Below, piece by piece: positions 11,302 through 21,800 of a DNA stretch of 64,000 bases (within the stretch, counting starts at the first letter, position 1; each line of letters starts with the position of its first letter). Both the position numbers and the translations under genes were made by a program. The notes under the pieces were generated by a model that worked only from the letters and a program-made list of their open reading frames with translations, ran no database searches and was not told where the DNA came from. The DNA comes from Sporodiniella umbellata (taxonomy: Eukaryota; Mucoromycota; Mucoromycetes; Mucorales; Rhizopodaceae), in NCBI GenBank assembly GCA_025677835.1, contig JAIXMR010000038.1, forward strand, positions 1 through 64,000, written 5' to 3'.

Positions 11302-11601
11302 AACTAAGCAAGACTATTTACGGTGCCCAATCCACGGCATATATATGAAGGATAACCATCCTGACATTTTCCTTTGAAAATAGCTAGATCCCCACTTAAA
11401 TTGCCAATAACAAACTCATTTTTCTAAAAGAAAGCCAAATACAGTAAAATACAAGAAAAAACTGAATAAAGTTGTTTGGAAAAGCTTTTCTTTCTTTTTT
11501 TTTACATCGTCATTATCAATGTCTCCAATGACAAGTGCATGAGGATTCATGTTGCCAGAAAAAGACCATTTGAGTCGCTTGACGAGAGAAATGGTTCTCA
11601 T
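8991..11601 (-). CDS. ITFG2: ITFG2 homologue (KICSTOR complex subunit)
   Basis: In animals ITFG2 is a beta-propeller subunit of KICSTOR, which recruits GATOR1 to lysosomes so that amino-acid or glucose loss shuts off TORC1. Seven minus exons: 11601-11506, 11423-11322, 11242-11201, 11124-10290, 10235-9453, 9405-9329 and 9278-8991. All are in phase and give 740 residues. The N-terminus MRTISLVKRLKWSFSGN then PHALVIGDIDNDD matches the ITFG2 start and its first FG-GAP-like blade. Later blades read IGDVRNHGKNSVVVINAEGHAHIFD, LIDNDSKNELILARTDRILHVF and VAQPGNTFTVIDKDGKRY. A long Ser/Glu/Asp insert (about 9960-10060) and an acidic C-terminus make it longer than the human protein (about 447 residues). 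Assignment rests on several separate blade motifs. The role in this fungus is inferred. Confidence 0.85.
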
Positions 11602-11723
11602 TTTAAATGGAAAAAAAAAATAGAAGCGAAAGAAAAAAATGGAATTTATTTGATAGGATCAATTCTTTAATTTTATTATTATTATTCGTTTAAAACGAAA
11701 GTATGCAACGGGCTTTAAGGTTA

Positions 11724-13077
11724 TTATTTTGTGCGCTTATAGATCTTGTCCATAAACTCAATGAAGACTTGTTTTTTCAAGCCAACAGATTCATCCAAGT
11801 CATCAATAAGGTGGTTCAGTGTTTTATATGAGTTCTCTTCATATTCCTTGTAAGCCTGTTCAATGTTAAGGTCAATGTAGATTTGCTTGATTTTGGCTTC
11901 GGATTCGGCGTTCTTTTGACCGTAGTTTTCATCCAAAACTTTACGTTGCTCAGAACTGGCTTTGTCCAAAGCTTGGTTGATCAACCAAGAACACTTGTTA
12001 TCCAAAATATCGGTACCGATCTTACCAATAACCTCGGGAGCACCATAACAGTCAAGGTAATCATCCTGGACTTGGAAGTATTCGCCCAAAGGAATCAAGA
12101 TGTCATGGGCTTGCTTGAAAGCGTGTTCGTCCTTGATACCAACCATATGCATAGCCAAGGCAACAGGAAGGTAGAAAGAATAATAGGCAGTCTTGTAAAT
12201 AACAATAAATTGATGCCTAAAAAAAAAGTGCTAAATAAACCAACTCCATCTTTTTGTAGCTCTTACTTCTTGATGGAGAACTTGCTCAAATCAACATGGT
12301 CCTCAGGAGCAGTGATCAAATCGCAAAGTTGACCCAGTTCGGTTTGGAAGGTTACCTAATTATATATTTCTTAACAAAGCTTGCTTTTTTTTTTTTTTTT
12401 GTAAATAGAAAAGCTTACCTCGTGGAACAATTCAACAACATCAATGTAGTAGTCAGTCTTCTTGAAGTATTTTTTCAAAAAGATATAAATACAGGACTTG
12501 AGGATGAATGAATCATTGATAGCTATCATACCAACACCATCAGCCTTATACCAACAAGGTTGACCACGGCGAGTAATGGAGCTATCCATAATATCATCGG
12601 AAACCAAGAAAACAGCTTGTAACTATAAGCATACTTTTTAGATATCAAAAACCACACACAAAAAAAAACAGTCGTTATCAATAAATTCTTACAAATTCAA
12701 TCAACCAGCCCAATACGGTAGCCTTGAAGATATCATCCTCAGTTACTGTATCTCCCTTTAAGATTCTGATAGTATCCACGACAGAGATACCACGGTTCAG
12801 TTTACCTACATATAAATACTATGAGCATCTTTGATTGTTTTTTCTTAATTATATTCTTTACCACCAGGAACGTTATACTCCAAAGACTATCGAGAAAAAG
12901 CCAAGTTAGTTTCTCAACCGATGATGGCTTTTTTTTATATACCCTCTTGGTCCATTCGTAAGCATCCTCAGGCATGTTGTATTTTTTGAGTTCATCAAGG
13001 ACTTCATCTCTCAAAGTAGGAAATACAGAAAGAAATTCTTCTCTGTTTTTGTTCTTTTCTAACTTAACAGCAGCCAT
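11724..13077 (-). CDS. ERG20: Farnesyl diphosphate synthase
   Basis: Condenses IPP with DMAPP and then GPP to make farnesyl diphosphate for sterols, dolichol, ubiquinone and protein prenylation. Six minus exons: 13077-12943, 12886-12862 (25 nt), 12805-12693, 12622-12419, 12355-12267 and 12216-11724, giving 352 residues, the same length as yeast Erg20. Key motifs: GGKLNRG, the first Asp-rich motif [33 protein letters not shown], and the second Asp-rich motif [11 protein letters not shown], followed by [15 protein letters not shown]. The C-terminus is IYKRTK. The residues before the first DDxxD are QAVFLVS; I read this as consistent with a C15 product but not proof. The gene is tandem with ITFG2 (stop to next start about 120 nt). 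Confidence 0.97.
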
Positions 13078-14964
13078 GTTGTGATGAGTATAAAGAAGAT
13101 GATTAATAAAAAAAATGTGTTAAATATACTACTGTCACTTTTATTGTGTTACCTCTGAGTTTTACGACTATAAAGAGCGCAATTCTTCTAACAACCTACA
13201 AGAACAAACTACTTCTGAGATCAATATACGTATGCTGTATGTTTGATTATACTGGAGCCTTTGGCTACTTTTATAGTTTGGGCTTGAGCTACGCATACAT
13301 GTATATATAAATATATATTTACCTGCTATCACGAAGCTTTATTAAATCCCTCTTGGACTGTGAACTAGTGGGTTACACTGCAAGGGCTTATACTAAAATA
13401 GACCTTCTCATTTTCATTCGTTTTTTATTGCAACGCGACTTACCAAAAACTATAGCGACTTGTGTTTACAATGCGTTCATTATCGTTGAAGAATTAGACG
13501 CCCTAAAAATTTTTTAGAGAAACACTGGTCGCTCCTTTAAACTCAATTGATGTTCACTGAGCTTATTTGCTTGCTTAGTCTAAAAACAAAGAACTATCTC
13601 ATCAAAAAACAGGCTCAAACTTTAAAGCGTTCAAAATAGTATAGATAAAATCAATCGTTCCAAAGGAACTCATAAAGATCGCTCTGAATGACAAAGTCTC
13701 GATCTAAAGTACATTTTACGGTAGGGTCGCCGCATCTTTACGGTTTGCTTCAAAAAGAAAACTAAAATAGGGCTGGTAAGTTGCTGAATCACGCAGTGTC
13801 ACCAAGTTGATAATTAAGTATAGGGTGTAATTAAGAGGACACTTCGTTTTGCACACAAGTGTTGTAAAAAAACAGTTATACAACCTTATATAGTTAATCT
13901 GTAGTATTTAGAGTACCTACAGTTGATTTTAATAGTTTACGAAACTGATGAAAAAAGTCGAGTACTAATAGTGTCGCTGAGGAAAAAAGCATGAAATGTG
14001 CGTTTACTTTTGGCAGTAAAAAAAAAAGCATAGGCTATATATGTATAACAAGAAAAGATAGTACTGATTTTTACTTTTTTTTGTCTTGCTATTGCCTGAT
14101 ATTTGTGCAAAAAAAAAGCTCTTGATTTTGTTTCAAGTTTTGTTAAATCACATGATTATATATAATACATACGCTTGAGCTCTAAAGATGCAGGTATGAA
14201 CGCTTTGTTTGTTTATGAAAAAAGCAGGCCTTCAAAAAGATCTACTCGTTTTATCTTGGTTGGTTTGTAAACAAGAAGATATTAAAAAAGTATATGTCTA
14301 TTAGGTCGCTGGATAGATGAGTTTGAGGCCAGTGTGATGTCTTGCATCAAAGAACGAAAACGCACTTGTGATAACCCATAGTGCAGACATCACAATAGAC
14401 ATTTCATAAACACTGAAATCGAAAATATGGGAATGGAGAGATTGAAAAGGGCAAAAAAAAAAAAAAAAAAAAAAAAAGCCGTTTGTAAAACTTTATCGTA
14501 CAAAGGCTTCAAGGCTTTTGTATACTACATTCTGAAAAAAACTTCAAAAAAATATTCGTCTACATTTACTGCTTTCTTTCCCTGTAAAAAATCACCACCT
14601 GAATTAGACTACTCATGACTCGAAGACACATTAGAATACAATTAGACAAATTTAGTACTTCTATAGTGGCACTACTACAAAAATACGCTACTTGCCTTAA
14701 GTGAATGTTGTGTAAAAGTCAAACTATTCTATATAACTTTTAACCCATTAGGGATGGGACTTTAAAACCGTATCTATCTGAAGAATAAAAGAAACTTATT
14801 TCAAAAAACAGTTTGAACCTTTGCAAAGGCCTATGGAAGAGGCATATTCTTAAGCAATATATTTTAAATTTAATTCACCAATTCCACTGTAAAAACAAAC
14901 ACACGCTTTAAAAACCCGCCACATCCTGTGTTTATCATTCCCTTTCTTTTTTAGAAAGACTGTA
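13078..14964. other. AT-rich spacer between divergent ERG20 and PPP1R21-like genes
   Basis: About 1.9 kb with no credible gene. Frames near 14427-14618 are lysine-rich readings of a poly-A tract. Both flanking promoters must lie here. No tRNA-like A/B box pair seen. Confidence 0.6.
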
Positions 14965-16879
14965 ATGAGTGATGATGTACTCTCAAAGCGTTTGCCTTCA
15001 AATATAGGTTGGACTTACTAGTCTTTTTTTTTTTGCTCTTTTTCCTGACATGAAACACTAGGTACCAATGCCGATTCGGCAGAAGAAGTCTCCCAAAAAT
15101 ATGAGAAGATTTTTCAGCAATATTCTCGGTACTGCAATAAATAAAAAGATAATGCTCGATGTGAGAATCCCACTACTTATACTTTGGTTAGCCTGAAAGC
15201 ACAACATGCAGTCTTAAAAAAAGCGATTATTAAGGTACCTCTATTGTTTTATACTTAACAAAGCAAGTCATTTTCTCTAATGCATAAAATTCTTTTGGAT
15301 CAGGAACAAACCATCAGCGTATCATTACAAGGCACAGTTAAAGAAAAAGAAAAAGAGCTACGAAAGGTCAGGCAAAAAAAAAAGAAAGCTTTAGGCTATT
15401 GTTGTGAACATATACTTGTAGCTTCAAGAACAGCTAGATCTTTTGTCTTTTCTTAACGACAGACTAACCAAACGTATACAAGCTGTTAAGGAATTTAGTC
15501 AGGTAATGCTGAGAATATATATATATATGTATATATGATACATGCTAAAGAAAATACATCAAATAATTTGTACATAGAAAACAAGCCATTTTTCTTTATT
15601 AGGTGGATCAGCAAAAAAGGAACTAGAAAAAAGTACTCAAACTCTTGAAGAAGTCAATACTCGTTTAGGGAACACCATCTATCACAACGAAACACTTCAT
15701 AAAGAGCTTGTTGAGAGAAAGGCTGAGTTTAGAGATAACATCAACGACTTGCTAAGTCAAATCGATACTTTGGAAGGCCAACTTCATAACATGGTATTCT
15801 ACCAGCCTGAGGCTGTTTGTCAGGGAAACTACAGTATCGGTGCAAACTATGAGGCAGAAATTGAAATTTTGCGCGGTATCTTGTTTTTAGAATCTCACAA
15901 TAATAAGGAAACTTCAGATTTTTCGAACAATATAGACCCCTCTTTTGGACGCTTAGAGAGTCAAGCAGAGACACTTTTACGATCAACTGAAGACCGCTCT
16001 GTTTTACCATCATCTGAGCTTGTCGAGAAGTCAAAGCTTTCTCATAAAACCTGGAGGGAGGAGCTTAAACGTGTACATATCGAACTAGAAGCAAAAAGTA
16101 AAGAGGTCAAGGAATTTTTAGATAAAAAAAACAAAGGAAATATAGACCTGTTCGAAATCCAAATGAAGCAACTACGTGACGACCACGAAGAGAAATTAAG
16201 ACAGCTAAAAGATGAACATATTAAGAAAAATATGTATGCTACTTCAAACCACGAACATAAACTGAAAGAACAATTGCAACTCATGGAGAACAATACCAAC
16301 AAAATACAGGAGCTTAAAAGCCTTAATGGACAACTTAGTGCAGAGAATACCCAGTTAAAGCAACACATTGAACAACTATCAACTAAGGTAGATCAGCAAA
16401 CACAAACTACTATAATAATGGACGAGAAAAACGTACCATTAACTGAGAAGAGCATATACCCCGAAAAGGAATCTGTCTGCACTGGTGCGGATGTAGCCAA
16501 AGCTCTAACAGAAAGAGAGCACTTAAATGAAACACTAGAAGAATCTCAAAAAAAGCCTCCAGATGATATTGGGAAAGAAGAAATTGTGTCCATGATGAGA
16601 GTCTTTTACGATCAACAAATCAAAGACATGACTATAAAACTTGAAACTACTGGCAAAAGAACACTCAAGTATGCTGATATGTACAGAATTGTCAAGAAAA
16701 AACTGGAAAAAGAAGAAAAGAGTAAACACTCGAAACTAATTGAAATTGAAAGGCTAGCTAAAGAAGCAAATGCTATTCAAGACTTGCTTAGTGCCACTGA
16801 AACAAACCACCAAAAACAAATAGAAACAATGACTGAGTATATTGCGTCCATGCAAGAAAGCAACGAAAAGCTACAATAG
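14965..16879 (+). CDS. PPP1R21: PPP1R21 (KLRAQ/TTKRSYEDQ-type) homologue, coiled-coil early-endosome protein
   Basis: In animals PPP1R21 is FERRY-complex subunit Fy-2, which links early endosomes to mRNA. Six plus exons: 14965-15007, 15062-15128, 15192-15234, 15304-15366, 15422-15502 and 15578-16879, all phase-consistent, giving 532 residues. Spliced residues 16-100 read QKYEKIFQQYSRLKAQHAVLKKA, then LRKLQEQLDLLSFLNDRLTKRI. This matches the N-terminal KLRAQ domain (SKLRAQNQVLKK and later FRNQQLAKRV in the human family). The rest is a long coiled coil. The C-terminal stretch IKDMTIKLETT ... KYADMYRIVKKKLEKEE, then NHQKQIETMTEYIASMQESNEKL, resembles the C-terminal part of the human protein. The middle alpha-helical domain is much shorter than in the human protein (about 780 residues). 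Five small 5' exons encode the conserved domain. Homology is good; function in this fungus is inferred. Confidence 0.8.
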
Positions 16880-18868
16880 ATTGCTAGTATTTTTTTTTTT
16901 TTTTTGCTAAAATAATAAAGCAATTTACGAAAGCCAAAAGGATAAGAACAGCAATAGATTTTATAGCTATATGTTTCGCACGATTTTTTTCTTTTGACCA
17001 ACAAGCGTAATGACCAACTATGTCTTCAAAATAAAATAAAAATAAAATAGGGGTAGTTGATGGTGTATGGAAAGAAAGTAACTGCCACATAGTGCAAAAC
17101 AAGTGATGGCATCTCGAGTTTTTATCAGCTTTTGAACATTTTTCCAAAACTAGCTACTTAGAATTGCCTATGGACGTTTTTCACTATCAATTTTGACTTC
17201 AAAAGCTTACGTAAGCTACCAACTTAGCATTTCAAAAAATTAAAGCCAAAGAAAAAAACAAATTATATGAAGACTAGATACATATCTAAGTGATCTAAAT
17301 TGATCAAGGGCCTACACCCCCTCTACATAAATCCAGACCAGTCTAGCCAACTAAATGTTAGGTTATGCATCCCTTCTTACCTTAAGTAGTCGCTATCACC
17401 TCGACAAAGTACTGGAATCTAATTAAATAGCTTTGAAAGTACACTAGTTTTTGATCAACAAAGTTACATATACCGATCAAAAACTTGAACACCTTCCAGT
17501 CAATTCTTACCGATCAAACAAATGCTTTTTCTTTACTAGATAAAGTTGTCCAAGTCTTTCTTTTGCAAGAAAGAAAAGTACGCTATACTCAGCTGTTAAA
17601 CACAATACAAATCTGCATCACTCAGTTTTCCTCAACTGTTGCAATAATACAAACATGCATACATATACACTATTAAAATACAGTTTTAGTTTAAGACAAA
17701 AAAAAAAGACACACGGCCATAGGGGTAAATAGGTAAAATAGAAAGATTTAAGTAGATTTCAACAATTCCTACTTTGGAGTCTCGAATGTCTAAAAAATCA
17801 TATAAGCTCAATTTTTTTTGCTTCTTATCCTTACTGTATAAATGCAATACCTTACCGAAAAAAAATACAGAGAAAAAGACAGCACGAAATGATTTGTTTA
17901 TAGACAAACAAACAAATAAACAATACGCGCTAATAAAAGCGTGTTTTCTTGCTTTGTGCTCATTTAGCTTAAAACTATAGGCTTAAACAGAAGCCCTCAT
18001 TGAACTACTACTTAAGTTTTCTTTTTCGGGTAGGCACAGAGCAGAATACGATTATATAGTATCGGTACTCGGAGCATAAAGCTAAGCTTTACGTTCTTGT
18101 ACGTAGTAGGACAAAAAAAAAGGGGTCAAAAGTAGTACAGTGCATACTTGTAGTTGATATATTATAGCGAATACTTTTTTTTTTTGTATTTTGTTTTGGT
18201 TTTTGTTTTTTTGTTTTTTTGGCTTTAACCAACATCACGAAAAAGATTTAATTTGGGAGTTGCTGTCTTATGAGAACTATGCTGATACAAACAAAAGAAG
18301 GGGAGATGCAAATGAAAAGATGTGTATGTGAAAGAAGAGTTTATTTTTAACACAAATCTAGCTCCTTAATTGAAACAATTATTCATTATTTTGTAGCAGT
18401 AAGAATTTTTCTTTACTATCTACACTATACAAGCTCTACATCTTTCTATTTATTTTCTCCCTTTTTCATTATAGCCTTTATTCCTCTTTTCTTCTCTAAG
18501 CCTTATACACATACTCGCAGCCTTTTTGATATTTTTATACTGATCGTCAAAATTCTTTTTTCGAAAAGTCAAAAAACTGACGGCTTTTTACCTTCTCCCG
18601 TTTTTTTTTTTTTTTTTTGTTTAAAATAATTTGGTGTTTTTCTGTTTGTTTATTTACTGCATTAGGTGAAAATCACCTTTAAGATATGCGCTTGTATTTC
18701 TTTTTTTTTTAAGGGGAAGGGATAAGAGATTTATGAAAAATCAACACAGAAGGGGTATATAAACAAGAATAATAATAAAAAAAAAAAAGAAGAGGGGGAG
18801 AATATATAGCATTCTTTTTCTTTCTTTTAATCCTTTTCTTTTGTTTCTTTGTTGGGTGTAATCACAAA
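16880..18868. other. AT-rich spacer upstream of the chitin synthase gene
   Basis: About 2 kb without a recognisable gene. The last 500 nt (about 18380-18868) become strongly T/C-rich on the plus strand with runs of T and a TATA-like sequence, a typical leader/promoter composition for this genome. Confidence 0.6.
18756..18764 (+). promoter_or_regulatory. TATA-like element upstream of chitin synthase
   Basis: TATATAAAC about 105 nt before the start ATG at 18869, followed by a pyrimidine-rich stretch. Position is plausible for a TATA box, but in DNA this AT-rich the match is weak evidence. Confidence 0.3.
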
Positions 18869-21800
18869 ATGCAATCCAATGTATTCGATTTAGTACAGAT
18901 ATCTAAAGATCCAACACCAGAAGAAATCGTAGACATACTGCGTCAAAGATACTCAAATGATTTAATATATACTACCATTAGCCCTTCTATTTTAATTGCT
19001 CTACATCCTTATAAAAATTTTAACCTTGAAAGCTATAAATCAGACTATCTTTTGGAATACAAAGATACGCATAGTGCAAAAGCTAACAAATGGAGAGAAC
19101 CGCATTTATATCAGCTTGTAAACCATGCATATTTGCACATGAGAAGAACCCGAATAAGCCAGTCAATCACTTTTAGGTAGATATCTATAATTAGTTTTTT
19201 TTTTTTTTTTTTTTTACAAGAAAGCTTGTTGCGCGTCTCCCCTTGATCTCTAACTACTCCCCTTTTTACTATCACTTTTTAGTGGCGAAAGTGGAAGTGG
19301 AAAGACGTCTCAATTTCAATACTCTATAGAACATTTGATTGCTTTAAGCAGCCATCGCAAAACAAGCAAATTACAAACAGGCCTTATCCATGGACAAACA
19401 ATTATAAAAGCTTTTACTAATGCTAAGACTGTGGTTCACGATAATTCTTCAAGAGCAGGGATGTATCTTGAGATGCATTTTACTGAGCGAGGTCGGTTGG
19501 CTGGTGCTACTTTTTTTCCCTACGCCCTGGAAAAAATTCGTGTAACTCGCGCTGATCCAGAAGAACGCAATTTTCACGTTTTTTATTATTTGTTGTCAGG
19601 CGCTCCACAAGAGGAAAGGTCCCGGCTTGAGCTGTCTGACTGGTCCAGTTTTCAATACTTATCGAGAACAATGACAAGTAGATCTTCCATTGACGATGCA
19701 CATGGTGAAAACGATCTTAGGACGGCGCTCAAAGCTATCATACCACAAAAGCAGAGAATTGGACAAATCTACCAAATTTTAGCAGCTATTTTACACCTTG
19801 GTAACATTCAATTTACTGAGGATCCTAGCAATGCACAGGATGCAGCCATAATTCGAAACACAGACACACTGCATACTGCTGCTGATTTGTTGGGTGTCGA
19901 TCCAAATTCTCTTGTAAATACGCTGACTTACAAGAGCAAACTGATCAAGCGTGATATCACTACTTTGTTTTTGGACCCTGAGCAGGCTGCACATCAAAGA
20001 GATACATTGGCACAGTCTCTGTATTGTCTATTGTTTACATGGATTTTGGAGCAGTTAAACAAAAAGATGCTTCCTAAAAACTCACACTGTCTTGTCTCGT
20101 TACTAGACGCCCCTGGATGGGTAACTAGACCAAATAATAATGGCTTCGATCAGTTTGCGTTTCATTACATTCAAGAAACAATACACAGCTATACTTTTGC
20201 AAGAATATACGATCGACAAGACTTTGAAGAGCAAGGAATTCAAATCTCATCTGACAAAATCCCTTCTGGTATTAACCTTGACATATATACACATCAGTCA
20301 AAAGGTCTATGGTCTATTATGAATTCGCACGCTTCTAGACAACAGCAAAGATATGACGACGATCAGCAGCTTATACAAAACTTCTCTTCCGTCAACAAGA
20401 GCGCAATCAACGAACAGTTGTTAGCATTCAAAAAAAGCGAGACTGGGTCCCAATTGTTTACTATTCAACACTTTTGGGGTTCGACGACTTACGATCCCCA
20501 TGGCTTCACGGAAAGAAACCAGGACTATCTCTCAAACGACTTCATTGCTCTTTTTAAGGGCAATGCTTACAGTTCTCCTTCTACTAATGGTCTAGTAGCT
20601 AGCCTGTTTGACGAATCTATTATTGGGCAAGATAATGGTACAAGAAATCGGGTTCATTCACCTCATCAGGCCATTCGGCCTTTGCGCCCTCTTACAAATA
20701 CTCAACAAGAGCCAAGAGCAGCTGATGCAAAGTCTATTCAATCTGTTTCCGTCCAGTCAGATGTGTCTACAATAGGGCATATGCTAACTTCTGGTATTAC
20801 AGATTTAGTCAATGTGTTAAATCAGACCTTGCCGTGGTTTGTTCTCTGTATGCGGCCAAATGAGTTCAATCTTCCAAATTCGTTCGATGTCAAAAAAGTA
20901 GCAGTACAAGCCAGGCTTTTCAAACTAGCTGCGCTTTCAAAACGTGTCAAAGCTGGTTATTATACTGTTTCTTTTAGCTTGGATGAGTTTTGGGAGCGTT
21001 ATCATATTTCGCTGCCTATTACAACAAACTCTATGATAGACCCAAGTTTTACTATCAAAGAAAAATGTAAATTCGTAATTCAAAAACTAAATTGGAACCA
21101 AAATACCATTGCTCTGGGTCAAGATAGAGTAAGACCATATTTGTCTATGTTCTGTACACTTGTTCTTGTATTTATCCTAGCGCCCCTCTTTTTCTTCTTT
21201 TTCTTTTTTTAGATCTATCTCAGCAGTAACGCTTTTAGAGTGCTAGAAGATGACTTGAAGAGCCTAGAAAAAGCCGAATCTAAAAAGTCAAGACTTTCTA
21301 AAGGTTTGCATATGCATAGATGGAAGGTTAATACTTATTATGTTTTTTTTTTTATATAGGAGTTGGGTCAGGCCAGAAGTCTTTTGATATGTATTCTTTT
21401 AATGATGATCTTGCCTCGACTGCTATGTCTGAAGACGACTATATGGATGAGAGTGGATTGCAAGACTATCATGGATCAGACATGATGTCGCAAGTTACTC
21501 TCGAAAACAAAAACAACCAATTCATGATCAATGGTACCCACAGCCATCTGTTGGATTCTGGACTAGAAAAAAAAGGTATGACAGATGGAGCTAAAAGCAT
21601 TGAAGAAGAGCCCCTTTCAAGCATACGAAAACGATGGTTAGCTTTTGTTTGGTTTCTAACTTGGTGGGCTCCTTCCCCTTTATTAAACCACTGTGGTGGG
21701 ATGAGTCGCAAAGACATACGATTGGCTTGGAGAGAAAAAGTAGCACTATGTATCTTGATTTTCCTATTATCGGCAGCAATGGTAGTGTTCATTGTCTTTT

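Noticed and set aside
14427..14618. Plus-strand open frame in the ERG20-PPP1R21 gap
   Set aside because: Lysine run from a poly-A tract, with no splice-consistent extension or domain.
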